32,957 nucleotides of DNA, taken from assembly GCA_031421855.1 (NCBI GenBank), contig JANOPN010000050.1, positions 1 through 32,957 on the forward strand, in the 5' to 3' direction. The DNA comes from JAAFHN01 sp031421855. Its GTDB lineage: Bacteria > Pseudomonadota > Gammaproteobacteria > Burkholderiales > Burkholderiaceae_C. The position numbers and the translations under genes are program-made. This document shows positions 15,518 to 22,359 of this stretch, in pieces. The number at the start of each line of letters is the position of its first letter. The stretch's first letter is position 1. The notes below the pieces were generated by a model. That model worked only from the letters and a program-made list of their open reading frames with translations, was not told the origin of the DNA and did no database searches.

Positions 15518-16299
15518 GCTTCACCGTCATCATCCCGGCCCGGCTGGCATCCACCCGGCTGCCCAACAAGCCGCTTGCCGAAATTGGCGGCGTGCCCATG
15601 ATCGTGCGGGTGGCGCATGCTGCTGCGCTGTCGTCTGCGTCACAAATTGTGGTGGCCGCCGACCACGACAGCATCGTGCGGGCCTGCAAAGACCACGGCA
15701 TTGCCTGCGTGCTCACCGACGTCAATCATTTGAGCGGCAGCGACCGACTGGCCCAAGCGGTCGATTTGTTGGGCTTGGCTGACGACGCGGTGGTCGTCAA
15801 CGTGCAAGGCGACGAGCCTTTGGTTGATGCCGCCCTCATCGACGCAGTCGCTGCACTGTTGACCCACACCAGCCACGCCCCAATGGGCACGGCCTGCCAC
15901 TCCGTTGAGTCAGTCGCCGACTACATGAACCCCAATGTCGTCAAAGTCGTGCTCAACGCACAGGGCTTGGCCATCAACTTCAGCCGCGCGCCCACGCCGT
16001 TTTGGCGCGATGGCTTCGATGCCGCGACAGGCCAATTTGCAGCCCTGCCCACGCCCGCGCCGCTTCGCCACATTGGCGTTTACAGCTACCGCGCCCACTT
16101 TTTGCGGCAATTTGTGACGCTTGCCGCTGCGCCAAACGAGCAAATTGAGAGCCTGGAGCAGCTGCGGGTGCTTTGGCATGGCTACGCCATCGCGGTGGCG
16201 ACTGTTGCTCATGCGCCCGGCACAGGGGTCGATACGCCGGCTGATTTGGAGCGCGTTCGCGCGGTTTTTGCAGGTCGTGTCAAATCCAATCAAAAATGA
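15514..16299 (+). CDS. kdsB: KdsB, CMP-KDO synthetase (TTG start)
   Basis: A 261-residue nucleotidyltransferase that activates KDO with CTP for lipopolysaccharide inner-core synthesis. Seen: SFTVIIPARLASTRLPNKPLAEIGGVPMIVRVA at the N-terminus, VNVQGDEPLV, and a late HIGVYSYRAHFL segment. The only start giving the family N-terminus is TTG at 15514, overlapping the upstream stop as TTGA, so translation is coupled. The C-terminal codons NQK and the stop come from a dispersed repeat copy, giving a protein slightly longer than E. coli KdsB (248). Confidence 0.93.
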   Translation: MSFTVIIPARLASTRLPNKPLAEIGGVPMIVRVAHAAALSSASQIVVAADHDSIVRACKDHGIACVLTDVNHLSGSDRLAQAVDLLGLADDAVVVNVQGDEPLVDAALIDAVAALLTHTSHAPMGTACHSVESVADYMNPNVVKVVLNAQGLAINFSRAPTPFWRDGFDAATGQFAALPTPAPLRHIGVYSYRAHFLRQFVTLAAAPNEQIESLEQLRVLWHGYAIAVATVAHAPGTGVDTPADLERVRAVFAGRVKSNQK

Positions 16300-16355
16300 T
16301 AGCAACAAATCCAATGAATACGGCGACCAAAAGCCAATATGACGTAAAAATCGGC
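16291..16355 (-). repeat. Dispersed ~65-base repeat, copy 5 (kdsB 3' end)
   Basis: A minus-oriented copy with AGCAACAAATCCAATGAAT and GGCGACCAAAAGCC on the plus strand. In the kdsB frame its edge gives the tandem stops TGA TAG, so the repeat supplies the kdsB stop codon. Confidence 0.85.
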
Positions 16356-16392
16356 ATCAAAGCACGCAATTTGACACTTTCGGGCTAGCCAC

Positions 16393-16407
16393 TGGCTCGG
16401 CGAGCCA
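16393..16407. repeat. Hairpin between kdsB and adk
   Basis: TGGCTC-GGC-GAGCCA is a perfect 6-bp stem. It lacks a T-run, so a terminator function is doubtful. A TGgTAATCT extended -10-like sequence at 16412-16420 nearby could start adk transcription. Confidence 0.35.
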
Positions 16408-16510
16408 CGCGTGGTAATCTTGACCCAACGTGTAACCACAGGCGTACCCAACAGCGTGTCCAACGCAGGCACCCCACGCAGCCAGATTACAAACCTCTAG
16501 GACGACATCG

Positions 16511-17167
16511 ATGAAACTGATTTTGTTGGGGCCACCCGGCGCAGGCAAGGGCACACAGGCAGCATTTCTCTGCAAACATTTCGCCATTCCACAAATTTCA
16601 ACTGGCGACATGCTTCGGGCTGCCGTCAAAGCCGGTACGCCACTCGGCATCGAAGCCAAAAAAGTCATGGACTCGGGCGCATTGGTCAGCGACGACATCA
16701 TCATTGGCCTGGTCAAAGAGCGCATCACCCAAGCCGATTGCGCCAACGGCTTTTTGTTTGACGGCTTTCCGCGCACCCTGGCGCAGGCCGAAGCGATGAA
16801 AACCGCGAACGTCAAAATCGACTACGTGCTTGAGATTGAAGTCCCGTTTGACAGCATCATCGAGCGCATGAGCGGGCGACGCGCCCACTTGCCGTCGGGC
16901 CGCACCTACCACGTGACGTTCAACCCACCCAAAGTAGCCGGAGTCGATGACGTGACCGGCGAGCCCTTGGTGCAACGCGACGACGATAAACAAGAAACGG
17001 TCACCAAACGCCTGAGCGTTTACAGCGACCAAACCCGACCGCTGGTTGCGTACTACTCGGCGTGGGCTACAAACGATCCCCAAGCACCCAGTTATCGCAA
17101 AATTGACGGCATGGGCGCGGTTGAAGACATCACCTCGCGCGCATTAGCCGCGTTAAAACCGGCCTGA
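16511..17167 (+). CDS. adk: Adenylate kinase
   Basis: A 218-residue long-form adenylate kinase (ATP + AMP = 2 ADP). Seen: the P-loop GPPGAGKGTQ (7-16), the AMP-binding region ISTGDMLRAAV, DGFPRTLAQAEAM, the lid with RRAHLPSGRTYHVTFNPPK and VTGEPLVQRDDDKQETVTKRLSVY. The lid lacks the zinc cysteines, as in E. coli Adk. AGGA lies 10 bases before the ATG. A strong terminator follows. Confidence 0.97.
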   Translation: MKLILLGPPGAGKGTQAAFLCKHFAIPQISTGDMLRAAVKAGTPLGIEAKKVMDSGALVSDDIIIGLVKERITQADCANGFLFDGFPRTLAQAEAMKTANVKIDYVLEIEVPFDSIIERMSGRRAHLPSGRTYHVTFNPPKVAGVDDVTGEPLVQRDDDKQETVTKRLSVYSDQTRPLVAYYSAWATNDPQAPSYRKIDGMGAVEDITSRALAALKPA

Positions 17168-17184
17168 GCCTGTCTCTGTCTGCG

Positions 17185-17210
17185 ATCGGCCACTTTTGTG
17201 GCCGATTTTC
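17185..17210 (+). terminator. Rho-independent terminator of adk
   Basis: ATCGGCCAC and GTGGCCGAT form a perfect 9-bp stem with a TTTT loop, followed by TTT and C. It starts 18 bases after the adk stop. Confidence 0.8.
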
Positions 17211-17314
17211 ATAGCAGGCTGCGCGTCATTCGCCTTGGCGACACGCCAATCCACCCGCTCTAACTCAGCCTGCCTATCATCTAGGCTGTTATCGCTTTTT
17301 AGATTGAGGACATC

Positions 17315-18307
17315 ATGCACGCTTGGTTTTGTGACACCCCCACTGGCGTTGATGCCCTCGTTTGGCGCGAAGCACCCACCCCAACTCCGGGCGCGGGCGA
17401 GGTCTTGGTCGCCATCAAAGCGGCCTCGCTCAACTTCCCCGATCTGCTCATCGTTCAAAACAAGTACCAGATCAAGCCCCCACTGCCTTTTGTGCCCGGT
17501 TCTGAATACGCGGGCGTTGTCGAGGCCGTGGGCGACGGTGTCAAGCACCTCAAAGTCGGGCAGCGCGTCGCCTGCCTGAGCGGCACCGGCGGTTTTGGCA
17601 CCCACACCTTGGCACCGGCCATGCTGTGTGTGCCCTTGCCTGATGCCTTCAGCTTCGTTGACGCGGCGGCGTTCATCATGATTTACGCCACATCGCACCA
17701 CGCCTTGATTGACCGCGCGGCCCTTAAAGCAGGCGACATCGTGCTGATTTTGGGCGCGGCGGGCGGTGTCGGCACGGCGGCGATTCAAATCGCCAAAGCC
17801 GCCGGCGCTCGCGTGATTGCGGCCGCTTCGACCGATGAAAAGTGCGCGCTTTGCACCCGCCTGGGCGCTGACGCGACCATCAACTACACCACCAACGACC
17901 TGCGCACGGCCATCAAAGCCGCCACCGAGGCCTTGGGCGGCAAGGGCGGCCCTGACATCATCTACGACCCGGTCGGCGGCGCGTTTTCTGAACCGGCCTT
18001 TCGCTCGATTGGCTGGCGCGGTCGCTACTTGGTCGTCGGCTTTGCCAGCGACCCTGTCGTGCCTAGCCTGCCCATGAATCTCGCTTTGCTCAAAGGCGCG
18101 AGCTTGGTGGGCGTGTTTTGGGGCGCTTTTGCCAAGAACGAACCCAAAGCAAACCAAGCCATGATGGCTGAGTTGGTCAGCTGGTACGCCAGCGGCAAAA
18201 TCAAACCCGTCATCGACTGTGAGATGTCCATGCAAGACCTGGCAGCCGCCTACGCCCGCATGAGCGCTCGCCAAGTGCAAGGCAAGCTGGTGCTCACCAA
18301 CCCTTGA
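17315..18307 (+). CDS. NADPH:quinone oxidoreductase-type medium-chain dehydrogenase
   Basis: A 330-residue zinc-free medium-chain dehydrogenase/reductase. The N-terminal catalytic domain has SLNFPDLLIVQNKYQIKPPLPFVPGSEYAGVVEAVG; the Rossmann fold has ILGAAGGVGTAAIQIAKAAGARVIAAASTDEK, typical of the quinone oxidoreductase subfamily. No zinc-ligand set is seen. Substrate is unknown; related proteins are often annotated as NADPH:quinone reductase or enoyl reductase. A TGAGGA ribosome-binding site precedes the ATG. It stands as a single gene between the adk terminator and the rpsU promoter. Confidence 0.9.
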   Translation: MHAWFCDTPTGVDALVWREAPTPTPGAGEVLVAIKAASLNFPDLLIVQNKYQIKPPLPFVPGSEYAGVVEAVGDGVKHLKVGQRVACLSGTGGFGTHTLAPAMLCVPLPDAFSFVDAAAFIMIYATSHHALIDRAALKAGDIVLILGAAGGVGTAAIQIAKAAGARVIAAASTDEKCALCTRLGADATINYTTNDLRTAIKAATEALGGKGGPDIIYDPVGGAFSEPAFRSIGWRGRYLVVGFASDPVVPSLPMNLALLKGASLVGVFWGAFAKNEPKANQAMMAELVSWYASGKIKPVIDCEMSMQDLAAAYARMSARQVQGKLVLTNP

Positions 18308-18313
18308 GCGCGC

Positions 18314-18319
18314 TATAAT
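18314..18319 (+). promoter_or_regulatory. Candidate -10 box of the rpsU promoter
   Basis: A perfect TATAAT lies seven bases after the upstream gene's stop. The -35 region (TGCTCA at 18291-18296 with 17-base spacing) is poor and lies inside that gene. The implied rpsU leader of over 100 bases contains a GGGTGC (18342-18347) / GCACCC (18402-18407) pair that may fold. Confidence 0.55.
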
Positions 18320-18439
18320 CACAGGCTTTGCTGGCAAAACTGGGTGCGAAGCATGGTGTCGATGTCAAATCAACGCCCTGCTAGCCAAACGCCTGATCAG
18401 CGTGCACCCGCAACCCCCTTCTAGAGGACCCCACTCCAC

Positions 18440-18652
18440 ATGACCATCGTTCGACTCAAAGAAAACGAGCCTTTTGACGTAGCCCTGCGTCGTTTCAAGC
18501 GCACCATCGAAAAACTCGGCCTGTTGACCGACCTGCGCGCCCGCGAGTTTTACGAAAAACCCACCGCCGAGCGCAAGCGCAAGAAATCAGCCGCCGTCAA
18601 ACGCCACTTCAAGCGCGTTCGCAGCATGCAGCTGCCCAAGAAAATGTTCTAA
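18440..18652 (+). CDS. rpsU: Ribosomal protein bS21
   Basis: A 70-residue, strongly basic small-subunit protein that helps 30S subunits engage mRNA. The sequence MTIVRLKENEPFDVALRRFKRTIEKLGLL... and the basic middle ERKRKKSAAVKRHFKRVRS are family-typical, and length is normal. AGAGGA lies upstream of the ATG. A clear terminator follows within 22 bases. Confidence 0.97.
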   Translation: MTIVRLKENEPFDVALRRFKRTIEKLGLLTDLRAREFYEKPTAERKRKKSAAVKRHFKRVRSMQLPKKMF

Positions 18653-18673
18653 CCCACAAGGTTCGACAAATTC

Positions 18674-18708
18674 AAACCCGCGCATGAGGACGCTCATCGC
18701 GGGTTTTT
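18674..18708 (+). terminator. Rho-independent terminator of rpsU
   Basis: AAACCCGCG pairs with CGCGGGTTT and ATGAG with CTCAT around a GACG loop, followed by a T-run. There is a one-base bulge between the two stem parts. Confidence 0.85.
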
Positions 18709-18719
18709 GCATTTTCCAC

Positions 18720-18755
18720 ACCCATTTTTATACCCATTTTTATACCCATTTTGTA
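18720..18755 (+). repeat. Tandem 12-base repeat upstream of the YqeY-like gene
   Basis: Two exact copies of ACCCATTTTTAT and a third degenerate copy (ACCCATTTTGTA) stand head to tail between the rpsU terminator and the next ATG. The repeats are A+T-rich in a G+C-rich setting and may form or tune the promoter of the following gene. Confidence 0.85.
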
Positions 18756-18769
18756 GTTGAGACACAGCC

Positions 18770-19234
18770 ATGACCACACTCAAAGACCGCATCAACGACG
18801 ACATCAAGGCCGCCATGCGCGCCAAAGAAGCCGACAAGCTCACCACCATTCGCGGCCTTACGGCAGCGATCAAACAACGCGAAGTCGATGAGCGCATCAC
18901 GCTCGACGACACCGCCATCATTGCCATCGTCGACAAACTCATCAAGCAGCGCAAAGACAGCATCACCGCCTTCACCACGGCCGGTCGCCAAGAGCTGGCT
19001 GACAAAGAGCAAGCTGAACTCGTCATGCTCAGCGTGTACCTGCCCCAGCGCCTGGGTGCCGACGAGGTCAACGCGCAAGTCAAAGCCATCGCCACAGAGC
19101 TGTCAACCGAGCTGGGGCGCGCCCTAACCGGCGCCGACATGGGCAAAGTCATGGCAGCCGCCAAAGCCAAAATCGGCTCAAACGCCGAGATGAGCTTGGT
19201 CAGCGCGGCTGTCAAAGCGGCCTTGGCTGGTTGA
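18770..19234 (+). CDS. GatB/YqeY domain protein
   Basis: A 154-residue stand-alone GatB/YqeY-type protein: MTTLKDRINDDIKAAMRAKEADKLTTIRGLTAAIKQREVDERITLDD, then an all-helical C-terminal part with MGKVMAAAKAKIGSNAEMSLVSAAVKAAL. The tail resembles the tRNA-interacting tail of GatB of the amidotransferase; the function of the free-standing protein is unproven. It often lies with rpsU, as here, but dnaG and rpoD, frequent next neighbours, are absent. A dispersed repeat copy begins about 25 bases after its stop. Confidence 0.92.
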   Translation: MTTLKDRINDDIKAAMRAKEADKLTTIRGLTAAIKQREVDERITLDDTAIIAIVDKLIKQRKDSITAFTTAGRQELADKEQAELVMLSVYLPQRLGADEVNAQVKAIATELSTELGRALTGADMGKVMAAAKAKIGSNAEMSLVSAAVKAALAG

Positions 19235-19260
19235 CAGTCACTCCGTTACGCGTTTTCAGG

Positions 19261-19330
19261 CAAATTTGATAAGAAATTCGCCATTGGTCACCGAATCCAT
19301 TGGGTTTGTTGCTACTATTTTTGCATATTT
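19261..19330 (+). repeat. Dispersed ~65-base repeat, copy 6
   Basis: Plus orientation with ATTGGTCACCGAATCC and ATTGGGTTTGTTGCTAC. It lies between the YqeY-like and questin-oxidase-like genes, 26 bases after the former's stop. Confidence 0.9.
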
Positions 19331-19473
19331 GAATGGATGACTTCGCCTCCAACTGGCGCGTCACCCAACCAAAAGCGCGGCCCGCACCGCGCTGAGCTGC
19401 CCGGTCTTGTAGGTTGTGCAGCGGGCAACCGGCCAGCGACAAGCAACCGCAATCACCTCAACGGCTCAAGATC

Positions 19474-20505
19474 ATGGTCAACCCCGCACTTCACCCGCTC
19501 CTCACCCAAAACCTGCAATTCGCGCCGGACTACGGCAACGGTCTGACCAGCCACGTCCCCATGGCCTTGCATGCGATGGCCGAACTCGGCGCCAGCGCCG
19601 CCGATTTGCACCGCCAGTACGACCACGACACCGCCAAGCTGCGCCGATTACCCGCCGCGCCCGCACCGGAGCCATGGCCCCGGTGGACCGATCATTTGGG
19701 CGACTTGGCCGCGTACCAGCGCTTTGAAGCGCAATTTGTGGCCAGCATCGCCCGGCTTGGCAGTACCGCCGTGTTGGCGGATGCCGTCCCAAGGCTTTGG
19801 TCAGGCTTTGGCGCAGTCGCCTTGCACGGCGTGATCCGACTGGCTCACGCCGTGGAGGTTGACCACCCCGGTGAGCTTGCAGCAGCGCTCGCCGCATGGG
19901 CCGCGCAACATGCGCGCTTGCCAAACGCGCAGCCAAGCAGGCCATTGCCACTTGAGTCATGGGTTAAAACGCTTTTGCCGCTTGCTCAAGAGTGGCGCAG
20001 CCCCGCGCCGCTCATCAGCCTTCGAATGCTTGACGCCGCGCAAACACCCGCGTTTGCAACGTGCCGCCTAGATTTGTGCGGCGTGCGCAGTCGCAATGAC
20101 CTCGCACCTCTGGCTCGCACCTGTGCTGCCTTGTACGCCCAAACCGGCAACTTCACCGTGCTCCATTTGCTCACCGGCACACGCGCATTGGGCATCTTGC
20201 TGCGCTGGGCACCCAAAGATTGGCAAGACCCCGTCAGCGCAGCCCTGACCGCGGCCGTCTTGGCAGCGGGCTTGAACACCAGCCAACCCATCGACCCAGC
20301 ATCCCAAACCCAATCACCACCCGAGACACCCGCAGAACGAAGAATTTTGGCCATGTTTTCGCAGACCAACGAGCGAGCGGCCCAATCCGACCCGCAACAC
20401 CCGGTGGATGAACACACCATCAAACTCACTCACGCCTGCTGGCAGCTCGCAAAACAAGACAACCACGAGATCTTTGTCCAAGCGGCTCATCGGGCGCTCA
20501 ATTGA
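19474..20505 (+). CDS. Questin oxidase-like (DUF4243) protein
   Basis: A 343-residue protein beginning MVNPALHPLLTQNLQFAPDYGNGLTSHVPMAL. The N-terminal pattern of leucine/asparagine-rich NLQFAPDYGNGLTSH.PMAL, followed by YDHDTAKLR, the mid-region FGAVALHGVIRLAHAVE and the late HLLTGTRAL, resembles the questin-oxidase-like (DUF4243) family of Baeyer-Villiger-type enzymes. Bacterial members have no established substrate. An upstream extension to 19414 is unlikely. The Ala/Pro-rich stretch near residue 270 is probably a linker. Repeat copies flank the gene on both sides. Confidence 0.65.
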   Translation: MVNPALHPLLTQNLQFAPDYGNGLTSHVPMALHAMAELGASAADLHRQYDHDTAKLRRLPAAPAPEPWPRWTDHLGDLAAYQRFEAQFVASIARLGSTAVLADAVPRLWSGFGAVALHGVIRLAHAVEVDHPGELAAALAAWAAQHARLPNAQPSRPLPLESWVKTLLPLAQEWRSPAPLISLRMLDAAQTPAFATCRLDLCGVRSRNDLAPLARTCAALYAQTGNFTVLHLLTGTRALGILLRWAPKDWQDPVSAALTAAVLAAGLNTSQPIDPASQTQSPPETPAERRILAMFSQTNERAAQSDPQHPVDEHTIKLTHACWQLAKQDNHEIFVQAAHRALN

Positions 20506-20570
20506 GAGAATTTGGCGAAATATCCGCCCTTGGTCACCGAATTCATTGAGTTCGTTGCTACTTTTTTTGA
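20506..20570 (+). repeat. Dispersed ~65-base repeat, copy 7
   Basis: Begins at the base after the preceding stop codon. It reads CCTTGGTCACCGAATTC, ATTGAGTTCGTTGCTAC and then a T-run. Confidence 0.9.
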
Positions 20571-20618
20571 CAGGGCGAACGGATTAGACTCGAGCGTTTG
20601 GTTGACGCGAGTGGTGCA

Positions 20619-20646
20619 TTGCTCGCTGAATTACTGTATTTATATT
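20619..20646 (+). promoter_or_regulatory. Candidate promoter of the nuclease-like gene
   Basis: TTGCTC (20619-20624) and TATATT (20641-20646) with a 16-base spacer, about 80 bases before the ATG. The local base composition is A+T-rich compared with the neighbours. Confidence 0.4.
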
Positions 20647-20724
20647 CAGCTAAATTCACGCTCAACTCGCGAACCTTGTAAGATTGACCCGTAGCCAAAT
20701 TTGGCCGCGCCACAGCAACCCCCA

Positions 20725-21291
20725 ATGACCGATCAAGAACTCAAAGACCTCGTCGCCAGCCTCGCTGTATCGCAAGACCGCACCGACGCACAGCTCGCCA
20801 AAACCGACGCGCAACTCGCTGCGACCAGTGCGCAGATGGCCAAGACCGACGAAAAGCTTGATCGGCTGGCCAAGCTTTACGGCGGCGTGGCTGACAACCA
20901 AGGCTCATCGGCTGAGGAGTTTTTCTTCAACAGTTTGTGTGCCAAGCCCATGCTGGGCGGCATGTCGTTTGATCGGGTGAGTGCCAACCAAGAGGTGGCC
21001 AAAGGCAAGCAGCAGGCTGAGTTTGACATCGTGATGGTCAACGGCAAAAGCGTGGCGGTGATCGAGGTGAAATACAAGGTTCACCCGCGCGATGTTGAAA
21101 AAGCGGCCGAGAATCTCACGCGGTTCAGAGAATTTTTCCCTGAGTTCAACAACTTCACGCTCTACGGCGGCATCGCCGGCATGAGCATCCCGCCAGAGTC
21201 AGTGGAAGCTGCCAAAGCGCTCGGCTTGGCGGTGTTGAAGCGGGTGGGCGACGTGCTCGAGTCAGAAGCCAGCGACATGCGGGCGCATTGA
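20725..21291 (+). CDS. Coiled-coil protein with PD-(D/E)XK nuclease-like domain
   Basis: A 188-residue protein. Residues 15-50 are a heptad-like coiled coil with the repeated phrase TDAQLAKTDAQLAATSAQMAKTDEKLD. Residues of about 60-175 carry a nuclease-like core, with D101 in AEFDIVMVNGKSVAVIEVKYKV and E114-V-K116, which fits the D...ExK pattern of restriction-like folds. The overall layout resembles DUF3782-type proteins. Function is not established. I prefer the ATG at 20725; a TTG at 20701 adds eight residues. No Shine-Dalgarno is visible. A repeat copy lies on each side. Confidence 0.75.
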   Translation: MTDQELKDLVASLAVSQDRTDAQLAKTDAQLAATSAQMAKTDEKLDRLAKLYGGVADNQGSSAEEFFFNSLCAKPMLGGMSFDRVSANQEVAKGKQQAEFDIVMVNGKSVAVIEVKYKVHPRDVEKAAENLTRFREFFPEFNNFTLYGGIAGMSIPPESVEAAKALGLAVLKRVGDVLESEASDMRAH

Positions 21292-21344
21292 GTGGACGTT
21301 GCAGTCGGTCGCTGGGAGCCTCAAAACCCGTCGCGAGCCGCTGA

Positions 21345-21411
21345 AACTCATTTTTTTACGGCTTTTTGGCACTTGGTCACCGGATTCATTGGGTTTGTTG
21401 CTACTATTAGT
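21345..21411 (+). repeat. Dispersed ~65-base repeat, copy 8
   Basis: Lies between the convergent nuclease-like and SPFH genes. Its 34-base core (21369-21402) is identical to copy 3, implying recent spread or conversion. Confidence 0.92.
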
Positions 21412-21440
21412 ATAGCGAATTAACCCTCATCCAGAGCCAA

Positions 21441-22241
21441 TTACTTCATCATCAAGGCATTGAAGTTCGAGGGAACGATGATGGTTTGCACTTTCCCGTT
21501 TTTCACGCCCTCTGAGATGTTGAGCATGGCCTGGGCTTGCATGTAGGCGATGCTCTGGGCCGATTGATTGGCGAGTGCGCCCATGCGTTCAGCCTCTTTT
21601 TGGGCGGTTTGCACTTCAACGGTTTTTTGTTTGAGTTCGTTTTTAGCGCGCACAAGCTCGTTGGCGCTGGCGACAACGGAGTCAGCGGGCAAGATGTTAC
21701 GCACCAACACTTGGGTGACTTGAATGGAGCGGTCCAACTTTTCTTCAGCCAGCGTGCGCTGCACGATTTCACGCATGTCTTGTTCGATGGCTTGTCGGCT
21801 GTCGTTCATATCAAGGGCTTCAAATTTGCGAGCCGCCTTGTACGCCGCGTTTCGCAGTGCCTGCACCATGAATTGGTACATGAGGTAGGTGTCATCGCGA
21901 TCCACTTGGTGAAAGGCCCGGCTTTTGGTGGAGTAAAGCTCGGCGACCTGAGTCGGGTTAATGTTGTAGATCACCACCGCATCGAAGTCTTTCATGGTCG
22001 AGTTGTCTTTAGCCACCGGCGTCATGTCGTTGACTGATACGTTGACGTCTTTAACCGGAAAGGTCAGCACGCTGCCGATCAAGGTTTGGTTAAACGATCC
22101 CGGTTGCAACTCACCCGACTGAATTTGTTTGTCAAATCCGATTCGAATACCGACTTCGCCAGTTTCGATTCGGGTGATGAAAACGAAGGCCATCGCAATG
22201 AGCAGGGCCAAGATTGCGATCAAGGACGCGATTTTTTTCAT
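21441..22241 (-). CDS. SPFH/prohibitin-like membrane protein
   Basis: A 266-residue protein with an N-terminal membrane segment (MKKIASLIAILALLIAMAFVFITR, 1-24) followed by an SPFH/Band 7 domain (ETGEVGIRIGFDKQIQSGELQPGSF, VVIYNINPTQVAELY) and a C-terminal helical, coiled-coil-like region (ANELVRAKNELKQKTVEVQTAQKEAERMG). It resembles prohibitin/HflC-like proteins, which assemble into large membrane rings and modulate membrane proteases. No HflK partner is beside it. It is on the same strand as pmbA, downstream of it by 119 bases. Confidence 0.85.
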   Translation of the reverse strand: MKKIASLIAILALLIAMAFVFITRIETGEVGIRIGFDKQIQSGELQPGSFNQTLIGSVLTFPVKDVNVSVNDMTPVAKDNSTMKDFDAVVIYNINPTQVAELYSTKSRAFHQVDRDDTYLMYQFMVQALRNAAYKAARKFEALDMNDSRQAIEQDMREIVQRTLAEEKLDRSIQVTQVLVRNILPADSVVASANELVRAKNELKQKTVEVQTAQKEAERMGALANQSAQSIAYMQAQAMLNISEGVKNGKVQTIIVPSNFNALMMK

Positions 22242-22323
22242 GGTGATTCTTGGTAGTGAGACGTGGGTTGGACAGTTTTCGGGCAGTTTTTGGGACGATT
22301 GTTAGAAATCTGACTGATAGCTA

Positions 22324-22353
22324 GGGTTTTCATCGGGTTTGTTGCGACTAAAA
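22324..22353 (+). repeat. Fragment of the dispersed repeat
   Basis: The segment TCATCGGGTTTGTTGCGACTA matches the repeat core at 19 of 21 positions. The left half is not recognisable. It lies between pmbA and the SPFH gene. Confidence 0.55.
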
Positions 22354-22359
22354 GTAACC

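Noticed and set aside
17153..18337. Long minus-strand frame of 394 codons
   Set aside because: It is the complement of the quinone-oxidoreductase-type gene and shows low-complexity Arg/Gly/Val-rich translation with no domain; G+C-rich codon use keeps such antisense frames open.
20512..20694. Short frame of 60 codons at repeat copy 7
   Set aside because: Most of its first third is the dispersed repeat and the rest is the A+T-rich promoter region of the next gene.
21336..21367. Possible terminator after the nuclease-like gene (AGCCG/CGGCT and T-run)
   Set aside because: The stem is only 5 bp with an 18-base loop, and the T-run is part of repeat copy 8.
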